A DNA stretch of 64,000 nt from Paenibacillus cymbidii (lineage in GTDB: Bacteria > Bacillota > Bacilli > Paenibacillales > NBRC-103111), in NCBI RefSeq assembly GCF_004764705.1, contig NZ_SHLX01000034.1, forward strand, positions 1-64,000. The letters are read 5' to 3'. The stretch's first letter is position 1, and every line of letters begins with the position of its first letter. The notes under the pieces were generated by a model. It was not told the DNA's origin. It did no database searches and saw only the letters and a program-made list of their open reading frames with translations. Shown piece after piece: positions 26,187 through 35,114 of the stretch. The position numbers were made by a program, and so were the translations under genes.

Positions 26187-26388
26187 TTGCTGTCCCTCCC
26201 GACTGTAGTAGGGCATCGTTTCTTTAAGTATACAATATGCCGTTTGTTCTGAATACTGTCCGCTGCGGCAGCGCCGGGCAGGACCGGGACGCCGGACATG
26301 TTTTCTTCGTACGTAGAAAATGGTAAACTTTGAATTGCGGCCTCAGCGCCGAGATTGCGGATGAACGCGTTTATGAACAGGAGAACCA

Positions 26389-27756
26389 ATGGCCAAGCCC
26401 AAAACGAAATTCGTCTGTCAGGAATGCGGCTGCGAATCGGTCAAGTGGCTGGGCAAGTGCCCGGGCTGCCAGTCGTGGAACAGCATGATCGAAGAGACCG
26501 AAACGGTCGTCAAGACACAAGGCATGAATGGGCCGCTTTTTCGTACGCAAGAAAAGGCGCAGCCGATCATAACTATAGAAAGTACGCAGGATGCGAGAGT
26601 TCGCACGGACAATCAGGAGCTGAACCGGGTGCTCGGCGGCGGCATCGTGCCGGGCTCGCTCATTCTGGTCGGCGGCGATCCCGGGATCGGCAAGTCGACA
26701 CTGCTGCTGCAAACGTCGCACGCGCTGACGCAGGCCGATCTGCGGGTGCTGTACATATCGGGCGAGGAATCGGCGCGGCAGACGAAGCTGCGCGCCGACC
26801 GGCTCGGCGCCATGTCGGAGCGGCTGTACGTGCTGTGCGAAACGAACCTCGATCATATTATGGAAGCGATTGACGAAGTCGAACCGCAGTTTCTTGTCAT
26901 CGACTCGATCCAGACCGTGTTCCATCCGAGCGTCGTCTCCGCCCCGGGCAGCGTGGCCCAGGTGCGCGAGTGCACCTCGCATTTTATGCGCATCGCCAAA
27001 ACAAAGGGTATTGCCACGGTGCTTGTTGGCCATGTTACGAAGGAGGGCGCGATTGCCGGACCGCGCATGCTCGAGCACATGGTCGATTGCGTGCTCTACT
27101 TCGAAGGCGAGCGCCACCATACGTACCGGCTGCTGCGCGCGGTGAAGAACCGGTTCGGCTCGACCAACGAAATCGGCATTTTCGAAATGCAGGAGTCGGG
27201 TCTTGTCGAAATCGCCAACCCGTCGGAATTGTTCCTGTCGGAGCGGCCGATGGGCGTTGCCGGATCGACCGTCGTCGCCAGCATGGAAGGGACGCGGCCG
27301 ATGCTGGTCGAATTGCAAGCGCTTGTCGCGCCGACCAACTTTCCGTCGCCGCGGCGGATGGCGGCCGGCATCGATCACAACCGGCTCGCGCTCATTATCG
27401 CCGTGCTGGAGAAGCGGCTTGGCTGCTTCCTGCAAAATCAGGACGTCTACGTCAACGTTGCCGGCGGCGTCAAGCTGGATGAGCCGGCCGTCGATTTGGC
27501 CGTGGCCGTCAGCATCGCCTCCAGCTTCCGCGACAAGCCGACGGAGCCTTACGACGTCATCTTCGGCGAGGTAGGCTTAACCGGCGAAGTGCGCGGCGTT
27601 TCGCGCATCGACCAGCGGGTGAACGAGGCGCAGAAGCTTGGCTTCAAGCGCGTCATCATGCCGAGCAAAAGTTTAAAAGGATGGAACCCGCCAGCGGGAA
27701 TCGAAATAGTCGCCGTTAACACGGTTGCCGAGGCGCTCGCCGCAGCGCTGCGCTGA
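26389..27756 (+). CDS. radA: RadA/Sms, DNA repair ATPase
   Basis: The 455-residue RecA-like helicase drives branch migration during recombination. An N-terminal C4 zinc finger (Cys10, Cys13, Cys24, Cys27) is followed by a RecA core with Walker A GGDPGIGKST near residue 98, the RadA-specific KNRFG motif and a C-terminal Lon-protease-like domain (VNVAGGVKLDEPAVDLAVA). AGGAGA precedes the start. In B. subtilis it follows clpC directly; here about 19 kb of accessory genes lie in between. disA follows after 35 bases. Confidence 0.97.
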   Translation: MAKPKTKFVCQECGCESVKWLGKCPGCQSWNSMIEETETVVKTQGMNGPLFRTQEKAQPIITIESTQDARVRTDNQELNRVLGGGIVPGSLILVGGDPGIGKSTLLLQTSHALTQADLRVLYISGEESARQTKLRADRLGAMSERLYVLCETNLDHIMEAIDEVEPQFLVIDSIQTVFHPSVVSAPGSVAQVRECTSHFMRIAKTKGIATVLVGHVTKEGAIAGPRMLEHMVDCVLYFEGERHHTYRLLRAVKNRFGSTNEIGIFEMQESGLVEIANPSELFLSERPMGVAGSTVVASMEGTRPMLVELQALVAPTNFPSPRRMAAGIDHNRLALIIAVLEKRLGCFLQNQDVYVNVAGGVKLDEPAVDLAVAVSIASSFRDKPTEPYDVIFGEVGLTGEVRGVSRIDQRVNEAQKLGFKRVIMPSKSLKGWNPPAGIEIVAVNTVAEALAAALR

Positions 27757-27791
27757 CAATAGCGAAACATAGAGGGCCGAGAGGAGCACAC

Positions 27792-28871
27792 ATGGTTAAA
27801 GAGGAAGGAAACAAAGACGTCATGAGCGAGCTGCTGCAGCTCGTCGCCCCCGGCACTCCGTTCCGCGCCGGCCTGGAGAACGTGCTGCGGGCCAAAACCG
27901 GCGCGCTCATCGTAGTCGGCTACAGCCCGGAAGTGATGGCGATCGTGGACGGCGGCTTTTCGATCAATTGCGATTTTTCGCCCAACTATTTGTACGAACT
28001 GGCCAAAATGGACGGCGCGATCATCATCAGCGAAGACATGAAGCGCATTTTATACGCAAACACGCAATTGATCCCGGATTCCTCCATCCCGTCGAGCGAA
28101 ACGGGGATTCGCCACCGCACCGCGGAACGCGTCGCCAAACAAACCGGCAAACTGATCGTCTCGATTTCGCAGCGGCGCAACATCATTACGCTGTACCAAG
28201 GCAATCTGCGCTACTCGCTGAAAGATATCGACGTCATCCTGACGAAAGCGAACCAGGCGATCCAGACGCTGGAGAAATACAAGGTGGTGCTCGACCAGTC
28301 GCTGACCAACCTCGGCGCCTCCGAATTCGAGGAATTGGTTACGCTGCACGATGTCACGAGCGTGCTGCAGCGGGCGGAGATGGTTCTTCGCGTCAATGCG
28401 GAAATCAAAAAATACATCAACGAGCTCGGCGTGGAAGGCCGGCTCATCAGCATGCAGCTCGAAGAGCTGCTTGGCACGGCGGAACTGGAGGAGCAACTGC
28501 TGCTGAAGGATTACAGCCGCGACCGCAGCGACGAGAAGGTCAGGGAAACCCGCGCCGCGATCAAGCGGCTGTCTTCCGACGAGCTGCGCGACCACCATCT
28601 GATGGCACGGCTGCTCGGCTATCCGCATTCCGCGTCGATTCTCGAAGAAGCGGTTTCGCCGCGCGGGTACCGCATGCTGCACAAAATTCCGCGCCTGCCG
28701 TCGCTCATCATCGCCAACCTGGTGGACAAATTCGATTATTTGCCGCACATCCTGATGGCGACGATCGAGGAGCTCGACGAAGTGGACGGCATCGGCGAAG
28801 TGCGGGCCCGCGCCATCAAGGAAGGGCTCAAGCGCATCCAGGAACAAGTGTTCATTGACAGACACATCTAA
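27792..28871 (+). CDS. disA: DisA, diadenylate cyclase and DNA integrity scanner
   Basis: The 359-residue octameric protein makes c-di-AMP from two ATP and pauses at damaged DNA, delaying sporulation. The N-terminal DAC domain carries the DGA motif (KMDGAIIISED) and the RHR motif (GIRHRTAE). A helical linker and C-terminal helix-hairpin-helix DNA-binding repeats (LDEVDGIGEVRARAIKEGL) follow. The length matches the family. It is co-transcribed with radA, as in Bacillus. Confidence 0.97.
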   Translation: MVKEEGNKDVMSELLQLVAPGTPFRAGLENVLRAKTGALIVVGYSPEVMAIVDGGFSINCDFSPNYLYELAKMDGAIIISEDMKRILYANTQLIPDSSIPSSETGIRHRTAERVAKQTGKLIVSISQRRNIITLYQGNLRYSLKDIDVILTKANQAIQTLEKYKVVLDQSLTNLGASEFEELVTLHDVTSVLQRAEMVLRVNAEIKKYINELGVEGRLISMQLEELLGTAELEEQLLLKDYSRDRSDEKVRETRAAIKRLSSDELRDHHLMARLLGYPHSASILEEAVSPRGYRMLHKIPRLPSLIIANLVDKFDYLPHILMATIEELDEVDGIGEVRARAIKEGLKRIQEQVFIDRHI

Positions 28872-28883
28872 AACGCATATAGT
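28855..28883 (+). promoter_or_regulatory. Promoter of pssA inside the end of disA
   Basis: A perfect TTGACA (28855-28860) and TATAGT (28878-28883) are spaced by 17 bases, about 60 bases ahead of the pssA start. A short palindrome (AAAGTT...AACTTT) lies at the predicted transcript start. Confidence 0.75.
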
Positions 28884-28952
28884 GATAAAGTTAAGGAAAC
28901 TTTAATGTAATCTTCACAAAACGTTTTTAACGGAACGGGAGTGGACGCACGA

Positions 28953-29690
28953 ATGTTACGCAATTCGGTTCCCAGCATGTTTACCGTCGGTAATCTGTTC
29001 CTGGGAATTATTTCGATAATATTGGTTTTTAACGACAAGCCGGAGCTTGCCGCCATTATGGTTATCGTAGCGATGCTGCTTGACGGTCTGGATGGACGAG
29101 TTGCCCGCGCGCTCAACGCGCAGAGCGAATTCGGCAAGGAGCTCGATTCGTTGTCCGACGTCATTTCGTTCGGCGTCGCGCCTGCCTTCATCATGTACGT
29201 CGTCGCTTTCCGCGACGCTTCGCTTGTGAATGAGCCGACGGCATGGATCGTCACCGCAATTTTTCCGATTTGCGGCGCCCTTCGGCTGGCCCGATTCAAC
29301 GTCATTGCCGGCACCCCCGGCTATTTCATCGGTTTGCCGATTCCGGCCGCCGGCGGCGTGCTTTGTACGCTGGCGCTATTCGCCAAAGATCTGAACCCTT
29401 ACGTGCTGCTCGTCAGCACGCTGTTGCTTTCGTATTTAATGGTCAGCACGGTGAAGTACCCGAACTTCAAGAAAGTAGGCATCCCTAAGACCGCCATCTG
29501 GCTGACGCCGATCATCGTCATCGCCGCGGTTATCTTGGCCGTCGCCTTCCCCGGCACGCTGTCCAAAATGATTTTTGTGCCGCTCGTGCTTTACGCGCTG
29601 TACGGCTTAAAAAAAAACGTTAGGATCCTCTTCCGTTTCGGACGCCGGCGCAGCCGGTCGTACGAGGAATCGGTAAAACGGCGCCTGTAG
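28953..29690 (+). CDS. pssA: CDP-diacylglycerol-serine O-phosphatidyltransferase
   Basis: The 245-residue integral membrane enzyme makes phosphatidylserine, the precursor of phosphatidylethanolamine. The CDP-alcohol phosphotransferase signature is complete: DGLDGRVARALNAQSEFGKE followed by LDSLSD (DG-x2-AR-x8-G-x3-D-x3-D). Several membrane helices follow. The tail is basic. The start at ATG 28953 (MLRNSVPSMFTVGNLFLG) fits the family and lies behind GGGAGTGG. No psd gene is adjacent. The position between disA and the PIN/TRAM gene differs from B. subtilis. Confidence 0.93.
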   Translation: MLRNSVPSMFTVGNLFLGIISIILVFNDKPELAAIMVIVAMLLDGLDGRVARALNAQSEFGKELDSLSDVISFGVAPAFIMYVVAFRDASLVNEPTAWIVTAIFPICGALRLARFNVIAGTPGYFIGLPIPAAGGVLCTLALFAKDLNPYVLLVSTLLLSYLMVSTVKYPNFKKVGIPKTAIWLTPIIVIAAVILAVAFPGTLSKMIFVPLVLYALYGLKKNVRILFRFGRRRSRSYEESVKRRL

Positions 29691-29730
29691 CCGGACCGCA
29701 CTTTTGCAATTTCATAACGCGTAACGAAAT

Positions 29731-29774
29731 AAAAAGCATTTATTTCTCCCCCGGGGGAAAGAAATGCTTTTTTT
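29731..29774 (+). terminator. Intrinsic terminator after pssA
   Basis: A long stem (AAAAGCATTTATTTCTCCCCC with GGGGGAAAGAAATGCTTTT, one bulge) ends in seven T. It is very strong and nearly symmetrical, so it could act on both strands. Confidence 0.92.
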
Positions 29775-29877
29775 GCGTGTTGTTGCCGCCGTCGCAAATT
29801 GCCTGGGCGCTGGTTTAGACGTCTGCCATTTGGACCATAATGCTGAAGTAACCAATAATTGTTGTTTCGAGGTGAAC

Positions 29878-30951
29878 ATGATGATGAGATTAGGGTTTCG
29901 AATGGCGGTGCTGCTCGCCGGTGGCTTGCTCGGGTATCAATGGCGCGATGCGGCGGGAGCCTGGTTCGGGGCGGGGCAGTCGGGCGTGCAGCCGGTATGG
30001 ATGGTCCTTGGCGGTGCTGTGGTGGTTTATGCGGCAGCCGTCTGCCTGTTGGCCGTCGCCCGCTATGCGTTGAAGCGCGGCGAAGAAACGCTCGGGAGCG
30101 TGCCGCTGCCCGATTTGATCGCCGGATTGGCCGGGCTGACCGCCGGGCTTGTCGTTGCCGTACTGTTCTTTCCGTCTTTGCAGAAAATGAGCGGGGCCGG
30201 ATCGGTGTTGCCGTTGCTGGTTGCGGTTGTTGCGGGCACGCTCGGGTACCGGGTCGGGTTGACGAAGAAGGAAGAGATTCTCGCATTCATTTCTGTGCTG
30301 CGTCGGGCGCAGATCAGCGACGGTACTGCTCCGAAAGCGATGCAGGAGCATAAAATTTTGGACACGAGCGTCATTATCGACGGCCGCATCGCCGACATTT
30401 GCAAAACCGGATTTATCGAGGGCACGCTGGTCATCCCCGAATTCGTGCTGGAGGAACTGCAGCATATCGCCGATTCGTCGGACCTGCTCAAGCGCAACCG
30501 CGGCCGGCGGGGGCTCGACATTCTGAACAAAATCCAGAAGGAATTGGACGTCAAGGTACTCATCTACGAAGGCGACTTCGAGGAAATTTCCGAGGTCGAC
30601 AGCAAGCTGGTGCGGCTGGCGAAAGTGCTGCACGGCAAAGTGATCACCAACGATTTCAACCTGAACAAGGTCTGCGAGCTGCAGGGCGTGTCTGTGCTCA
30701 ACATCAACGATCTGGCCAATGCGGTCAAGCCGGTTGTGCTGCCGGGCGAGGAAATTTTCGTGCAGGTCATCAAGGACGGCAAGGAGCACGGGCAAGGCGT
30801 CGCGTACCTCGACGACGGCACGATGATTGTCGTGGAAGGCGGGCGCGAGTTCATCGGATCGACGATGGAAGTGATGGTGACGAGCGTGCTGCAGACGTCG
30901 GCGGGCCGGATGATTTTTGCCAAGCCGAAATTGTTGGAAAAAGCGCAGTAA
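29878..30951 (+). CDS. Membrane PIN/TRAM-domain protein (YacL-like, putative RNase)
   Basis: The 357-residue protein has four N-terminal membrane helices (about 8-22, 40-64, 78-97, 105-125). A PIN nuclease domain follows (about 155-290; acidic residues in LDTSVIIDGR, EEL, and VITNDFNLNK), and then a TRAM RNA-binding domain (about 295-355: GEEIFVQVIKDGKEHGQGVAYL). Relatives are conserved Firmicute proteins next to ispD; their RNA targets are not established. Three consecutive ATG codons (29878, 29881, 29884) lie 3-9 bases behind GAGGTGA, and any could be used. Confidence 0.9.
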   Translation: MMMRLGFRMAVLLAGGLLGYQWRDAAGAWFGAGQSGVQPVWMVLGGAVVVYAAAVCLLAVARYALKRGEETLGSVPLPDLIAGLAGLTAGLVVAVLFFPSLQKMSGAGSVLPLLVAVVAGTLGYRVGLTKKEEILAFISVLRRAQISDGTAPKAMQEHKILDTSVIIDGRIADICKTGFIEGTLVIPEFVLEELQHIADSSDLLKRNRGRRGLDILNKIQKELDVKVLIYEGDFEEISEVDSKLVRLAKVLHGKVITNDFNLNKVCELQGVSVLNINDLANAVKPVVLPGEEIFVQVIKDGKEHGQGVAYLDDGTMIVVEGGREFIGSTMEVMVTSVLQTSAGRMIFAKPKLLEKAQ

Positions 30952-30963
30952 AACCGGTACAAT
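30934..30963 (+). promoter_or_regulatory. Possible promoter of ispD-ispF-gltX
   Basis: TTGGAA (30934-30939) and TACAAT (30958-30963) are spaced by 18 bases at the end of the PIN/TRAM gene. No terminator separates the genes, so read-through is also possible. Confidence 0.4.
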
Positions 30964-31110
30964 GGGCTGAGGGCAACCAGGGCCGAACGCCCGGCGAAAC
31001 AGGCGAAATTTACGGGTAATGAAACTTGCCTCTAAACGCGGTCGCTCCTCTTGCGGGCGGCTGCGGTAGAGGTTTTCTCTTGTTCAGACGATTCCATGGG
31101 GGGAGCGGGG

Positions 31111-31812
31111 ATGGAGAAACTGGCAGCGGTTGTGGTGGCCGCGGGCAAAGGGTCGCGCATGGGCGCGGCGGAGAGCAAGCAGTTCCTGCCGCTGGCCGGC
31201 AAGCCGATTGTTGCGCACACGCTGGAGCTGTTCCAGTCGATCGCCGAAGTGGACGAGATCGTTGTCGTCACCGGAGCTGACGATGTAGACCGCTGCCGCG
31301 CCTATGGCGAACGCTATGGCATCGCCAAGCTGACGGCCGTCGTGCCCGGCGGCGCCGAACGGCAGGCGTCGGTATATGCCGGCCTGCGCGCGCTGGGCGA
31401 CGGCGTCCGCGGCGTGCTGGTGCACGACGCGGTGCGGCCGTTTGCGCCGGCGGCGCTCGTGCGCTCGTGCTGGGAGAAGGCGCGCGAATGCGGCGCCGCG
31501 GTGCTTGCCGTGCCGGTGAAGGATACGATCAAGGTGGTCGACGGCGCGGGGCGCATCGAATCGACCCCGAACCGCTCGAGCTTGTGGTCGATCCAGACGC
31601 CGCAGGCGTTCCGTTTGCCGCTGCTGCTGGAAGCGTATGAGCGCGCAGAGGCGGAAGGATTCGCCGGCACGGACGACGCGATGCTTGTGGAGCGCCTCGG
31701 CCATGCCGTGCATGTGGTGATGGGCAGCTACGAAAACATCAAAATTACGACGCCCGAAGATCTGGTTTGGGCGGAACGCCTGTTGGAATGGCGGGGGGAG
31801 ACGAAAGCATGA
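31111..31812 (+). CDS. ispD: IspD, 2-C-methyl-D-erythritol 4-phosphate cytidylyltransferase
   Basis: The 233-residue enzyme converts MEP plus CTP to CDP-ME in the non-mevalonate isoprenoid pathway. The nucleotidyltransferase start AAVVVAAGKGSRMGA and the motifs KQFLPLAGKP, VLVHDAVRPF, VPVKDTIK and IQTPQAFR are all present. The start at ATG 31111 fits the family; the ribosome site is the purine-rich GGGGGGAGCGGGG. It overlaps ispF by four bases (ATGA). Confidence 0.97.
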   Translation: MEKLAAVVVAAGKGSRMGAAESKQFLPLAGKPIVAHTLELFQSIAEVDEIVVVTGADDVDRCRAYGERYGIAKLTAVVPGGAERQASVYAGLRALGDGVRGVLVHDAVRPFAPAALVRSCWEKARECGAAVLAVPVKDTIKVVDGAGRIESTPNRSSLWSIQTPQAFRLPLLLEAYERAEAEGFAGTDDAMLVERLGHAVHVVMGSYENIKITTPEDLVWAERLLEWRGETKA

Positions 31813-32291
31813 TTCGCATTGGCAACGGATTCGACGTCCACGCGCTGGTCGAAGGGCGCAAATGCATCATCGGCGGCGTGGACATTCCTTACGAGAAAGG
31901 GTTGCTCGGCCATTCCGACGCCGACGTGCTGCTGCACGCGATCAGCGACGCGATTCTCGGCGCGCTGGCGCTGGGCGATATCGGCAAACATTTTCCCGAT
32001 ACGGACCCGCGGTTCAAGGATGCCGACAGCGTCAAGCTGCTGGAGCATGTGTGGGCGCTCGCGACCGAACGCGGCTACCGGCTCGGCAATGTCGACGCGA
32101 CGATCATCGCGCAGCGGCCGAAGATGGCGCCGCATATTCCGGCGATGGTAGCCGTAATCGCCGCCGCGCTGCAAGCGGATGCGGATGCGGTCAATGTCAA
32201 AGCGACGACGACGGAAGCGCTCGGCTTCACCGGCCGCGGCGAAGGCATTGCCGCGCAAGCGGTTGTTTGTCTCGTTCGCGATGTGCTATGA
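31809..32291 (+). CDS. ispF: IspF, 2-C-methyl-D-erythritol 2,4-cyclodiphosphate synthase
   Basis: The 160-residue trimeric zinc enzyme cyclises CDP-ME-2-phosphate. GNGFDVHAL and GGVDIPYEKGLLGHSDADVL carry the metal ligands Asp and His, and TTTEALGFTGRGEGI is the C-terminal signature. The start overlaps the ispD stop, so translation is coupled. The next enzyme of the pathway, IspE, acts between IspD and IspF but is not encoded here. Confidence 0.97.
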   Translation: MIRIGNGFDVHALVEGRKCIIGGVDIPYEKGLLGHSDADVLLHAISDAILGALALGDIGKHFPDTDPRFKDADSVKLLEHVWALATERGYRLGNVDATIIAQRPKMAPHIPAMVAVIAAALQADADAVNVKATTTEALGFTGRGEGIAAQAVVCLVRDVL

Positions 32292-32319
32292 TTCATAAAA
32301 CTTATTAGGGGGGACCGGC

Positions 32320-33780
32320 ATGTCACAAGAAGTTCGCGTCCGTTATGCGCCGAGCCCGACGGGGCACTTGCATATCGGCGGCGCACGTACGGCATTATTC
32401 ACGTATTTGTTCGCCCGCAGGCACGGCGGCACATTCCTGCTGCGCATCGAGGATACCGATCTTGAGCGAAACGTCGGCGGCGCGGCGGAGGAGTTCTATA
32501 ACGGGCTGCGCTGGCTCGGCGTCGAATGGGACGAAGGGGAAGACGTAGGCGGCCCGTACGGCCCGTACCGCTGCACGGAGCGTCTCGACATTTACCGCGG
32601 CCATATCGATCAGCTGCTGGCGGAAGACAAGGCGTACCCATGCTATTGCACGGAAGCGGAGCTTGACGCCGAGCGCGAAGCGCAAATCGCCGCCGGCGCC
32701 ACGGCCAAATATTCCGGTCGCTGCCGCCATTTGACCGCGGAGCAGCGCGAAGCGTTCGAGCGCGAAGGGCGCGCAAAGACGATCCGGCTGCGTTCCTCGA
32801 TCGGCGAAACGCTGGCGTTCGACGATCTCGTGCGCGGCCCGATCTCGTTCGAGTCCGACGGCAACGACTTCGTCGTCGTCAAGTCGAACGGCATGCCGAC
32901 GTACAACCTGGCCGTCGTTATCGACGACCATCTGATGCGGATTACGCACGTGACCCGCGGCGAGGAGCACATCTCCAACACGCCGCGGCAGATGCAGATT
33001 TATCGCGCCTTCGGGTGGGAGGTGCCGAAGTTCGCGCATCTCAACCTGATCCTGAACAAGGAAGGCAAAAAGCTGTCGAAACGCGACGAATCGATCCTGC
33101 AGTTTATTAGCCAGTATCGCGATCTCGGGTATTTACCGGAAGCGATTCTGAATTTCCTTGCGCTGCTCGGCTGGTCGCCGGGCACGGAGCAGGAAATTTT
33201 TTCGAAAGACGAGCTGATTGCGCTGTTCAGCCTGGATCGCGCCATCAAGTCCGGCTCGGTCTTCGACGAAGACAAGCTGACCTGGATGAACAACCACTAC
33301 ATGAAAGCGGCCGACCGCAGCCGTGTGGCGGCATTGGCGCTGCCTCATCTGCAACGGGCGGGCTATGTCCCGGCGCAGCCGGACGCTGCGGCGCTCGACT
33401 GGGTCGACCGGCTGGTGGCGCTGGTGAAAGACCAGCTGCACGCGGCGGGCGAAATCGTCGGCTTCGCCGAACCGTTCTTCCGCGCGGCCGAACCGGACGA
33501 GGAGGCGCAGGCGCTGCTGCGCGAGGAGCACGTGCCGAAGGTGCTGGCCGGCTTTCTGGCGCAGGTCGAGGCGGCGGAGGACTTTGTGCCGGAGGCGATC
33601 GGCGTTATGCTGAAGCAGGTGCAGAAGGAAACCGGCTTCAAGGGCAAGCAGCTGTTTATGCCCGTGCGCGTGGCGCTGACCGGCCAAATGCACGGTCCCG
33701 ACCTGAACCAGTCGATCTCGCTGCTCGGCCCGGCCAAAGTAAAAGATCGCCTCTATGGCGTATTGTCAAGCCAAAAGTGA
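32320..33780 (+). CDS. gltX: Glutamyl-tRNA synthetase
   Basis: The 486-residue class I synthetase has the HIGH-type motif in PSPTGHLHIGGART and the KMSKS equivalent KKLSKRDES. A zinc-like CYCTEAELDAER segment lies near residue 110. In Bacillus-type organisms it charges both tRNA-Glu and tRNA-Gln, the latter corrected by GatCAB. A GGGGGG ribosome site precedes ATG 32320. The promoter of the following T-box leader lies inside its last codons. Confidence 0.97.
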   Translation: MSQEVRVRYAPSPTGHLHIGGARTALFTYLFARRHGGTFLLRIEDTDLERNVGGAAEEFYNGLRWLGVEWDEGEDVGGPYGPYRCTERLDIYRGHIDQLLAEDKAYPCYCTEAELDAEREAQIAAGATAKYSGRCRHLTAEQREAFEREGRAKTIRLRSSIGETLAFDDLVRGPISFESDGNDFVVVKSNGMPTYNLAVVIDDHLMRITHVTRGEEHISNTPRQMQIYRAFGWEVPKFAHLNLILNKEGKKLSKRDESILQFISQYRDLGYLPEAILNFLALLGWSPGTEQEIFSKDELIALFSLDRAIKSGSVFDEDKLTWMNNHYMKAADRSRVAALALPHLQRAGYVPAQPDAAALDWVDRLVALVKDQLHAAGEIVGFAEPFFRAAEPDEEAQALLREEHVPKVLAGFLAQVEAAEDFVPEAIGVMLKQVQKETGFKGKQLFMPVRVALTGQMHGPDLNQSISLLGPAKVKDRLYGVLSSQK

Positions 33781-33791
33781 TGGAGTATACT
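33763..33791 (+). promoter_or_regulatory. Promoter of the cysE-cysS T-box transcript
   Basis: TTGTCA (33763-33768) and TATACT (33786-33791) have an ideal 17-base spacer and overlap the gltX stop. Transcription would start about 33798, right at the 5' end of the T-box. Confidence 0.75.
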
Positions 33792-33800
33792 GTATAGCAA

Positions 33801-34108
33801 AGCAACGATCAGGAAAAGTACGGACGAGTAAGGATTTCCAGAGAGGATATTCGGGCGGGCCTTCACAGGCCTTTCCGGCTGCGAGATATCCATTCCCCTT
33901 GTGCGGAAATGCGCCTGTGAGCTGTGGGTTGAACCGGGATTCGCTTCGCTAATGCTGATGCGAGCCGGCTAGACCTGACCGGGGAGTCCCGTTACAGACT
34001 GCCGAAGAGGGGCGGCGCGCATATTGGCATCGGCGCATGGCTGCCCAAGCAGAGTGGAACCGCGTGACGACGCCTCTGCAGCTTATCTGGCTGCAGGGGC
34101 TTTTTGTT
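33801..34108 (+). promoter_or_regulatory. T-box riboswitch (probably tRNA-Cys responsive)
   Basis: The T-box core AGAGTGGAACCGCG lies at 34051-34064, followed by a terminator. Upstream, CCAGAGAGGAT gives the AGAGA motif of stem I, and AATGCTGATG on the opposite side places TGC (Cys codon) at 33953-33955 as the likely specifier. The downstream genes cysE and cysS agree with a cysteine signal: uncharged tRNA-Cys would stabilise the antiterminator. I could not fold the RNA, so the specifier is an assignment by position. Confidence 0.88.
34072..34108 (+). terminator. Conditional terminator of the T-box
   Basis: GCCTCTGCAG (34072-34081) and CTGCAGGGGC (34091-34100) are followed by TTTTTG. The 5' arm overlaps the region the T-box antiterminator would sequester. 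The cysE start is 335 bases further on, which is unusually far. Confidence 0.88.
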
Positions 34109-34152
34109 TTGCGGAGGTTGGAGGGGGACCGCTGCTTGCTTTACTCTTAGCG

Positions 34153-34335
34153 GGAAAACCTCCCGTTATTTTTCCGGTTTTCAGCGAAAACAGAGGAATA
34201 GCCGGAAAACCTCCCGTTATTTCAGCGCCAAATCGCGGATTCCGGCAAAAAGCCGAAAATTAACGGTATGATTTCCTGTCATTTTGGCAAATCGACGTTT
34301 TTGATGCGAAATAGAGGTAGGTTTTCCTGTTATTC
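34153..34335. repeat. Family B repeats between T-box and cysE
   Basis: GGAAAACCTCCCGTTATTT occurs at 34153-34171 and again at 34204-34222. An inverted relative (ATAGAGGTAGGTTTTCC) lies at 34311-34327. A related palindrome is found at 39832-39876. I see no gene between 34109 and 34442; apart from these repeats the stretch looks featureless. Confidence 0.75.
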
Positions 34336-34442
34336 ATTTTAGGAACGGTCGGCATACCAAGCTAACCGCAGGCCAACTGCGTTGAGCAAGCGTCGAGCGA
34401 CGATAGAAGGTTTTCTCATTTTACGGGCAGAAGGTGAGAGTC

Positions 34443-35114
34443 ATGTTTCGGTCGATGCGATCGGACATTCAGACGGTGCTGGACAACGATCCGGCCGCGC
34501 GCAGCACATTCGAGATCGTGTTTACGTACTCCGGCCTGCACGCCATATGGGCGCATCGGGTGGCGCACCGGCTGTTCAGGTGGCGCCGGTTTACGCTGGC
34601 GCGGATCGTGTCGCAGGTGAGCCGTTTCTTCACCGGCATCGAGATCCATCCCGGCGCGCGGATCGGCGAGCGGCTGTTCATCGACCACGGCATGGGCGTC
34701 GTCATCGGCGAAACGTGCGAAATCGGCAACGACGTCGTGCTGTACCAAGGCGTGACGCTTGGCGGCACCGGCAAGGAGAAAGGCAAACGCCACCCGACGG
34801 TCGGCAACAACGTCGTCATCGCCTCCGGCGCGAAGGTGCTCGGCTCGTTCCGGATCGGCGACAATTCGCGCATCGGGGCGAATGCCGTCGTGCTCGATGA
34901 AGTGCCGGCGAACAGCACGGTGGTCGGCTTCAAGGCACGCATCGTCAAACGCGACGGCATCCGCGTCGACCGCCTCGACCACGGCGCGCTGCCCGACCCG
35001 GTGATCGACATGTTCCAGACGATGCAGCGGCAGATCGACGACCTGAAGCGCCAATTGGCGGAAGAACGGCAACGAAACGGAGGAACGCAAGCGTATGACG
35101 TTAAAAGTGTTTAA
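34443..35114 (+). CDS. cysE: Serine O-acetyltransferase
   Basis: The 223-residue enzyme makes O-acetylserine from serine and acetyl-CoA, the first step of cysteine synthesis. It has a helical N-terminus and a left-handed beta-helix with hexapeptide repeats (IEIHPGARIGERLFIDHG, ETCEIGNDVVLYQGVTLGGT), carrying the catalytic His/Asp pair. A coiled tail ends the protein. ATG 34443 is preceded by AGAAGGTGAG. The end overlaps cysS by 20 bases. It is controlled by the T-box upstream. Confidence 0.96.
   Translation: MFRSMRSDIQTVLDNDPAARSTFEIVFTYSGLHAIWAHRVAHRLFRWRRFTLARIVSQVSRFFTGIEIHPGARIGERLFIDHGMGVVIGETCEIGNDVVLYQGVTLGGTGKEKGKRHPTVGNNVVIASGAKVLGSFRIGDNSRIGANAVVLDEVPANSTVVGFKARIVKRDGIRVDRLDHGALPDPVIDMFQTMQRQIDDLKRQLAEERQRNGGTQAYDVKSV

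Noticed and set aside
33801..34108. A tRNA gene in the gltX-cysE gap
   Set aside because: The only tRNA-like element is the T-box core sequence, which belongs to a riboswitch; no cloverleaf could be drawn.
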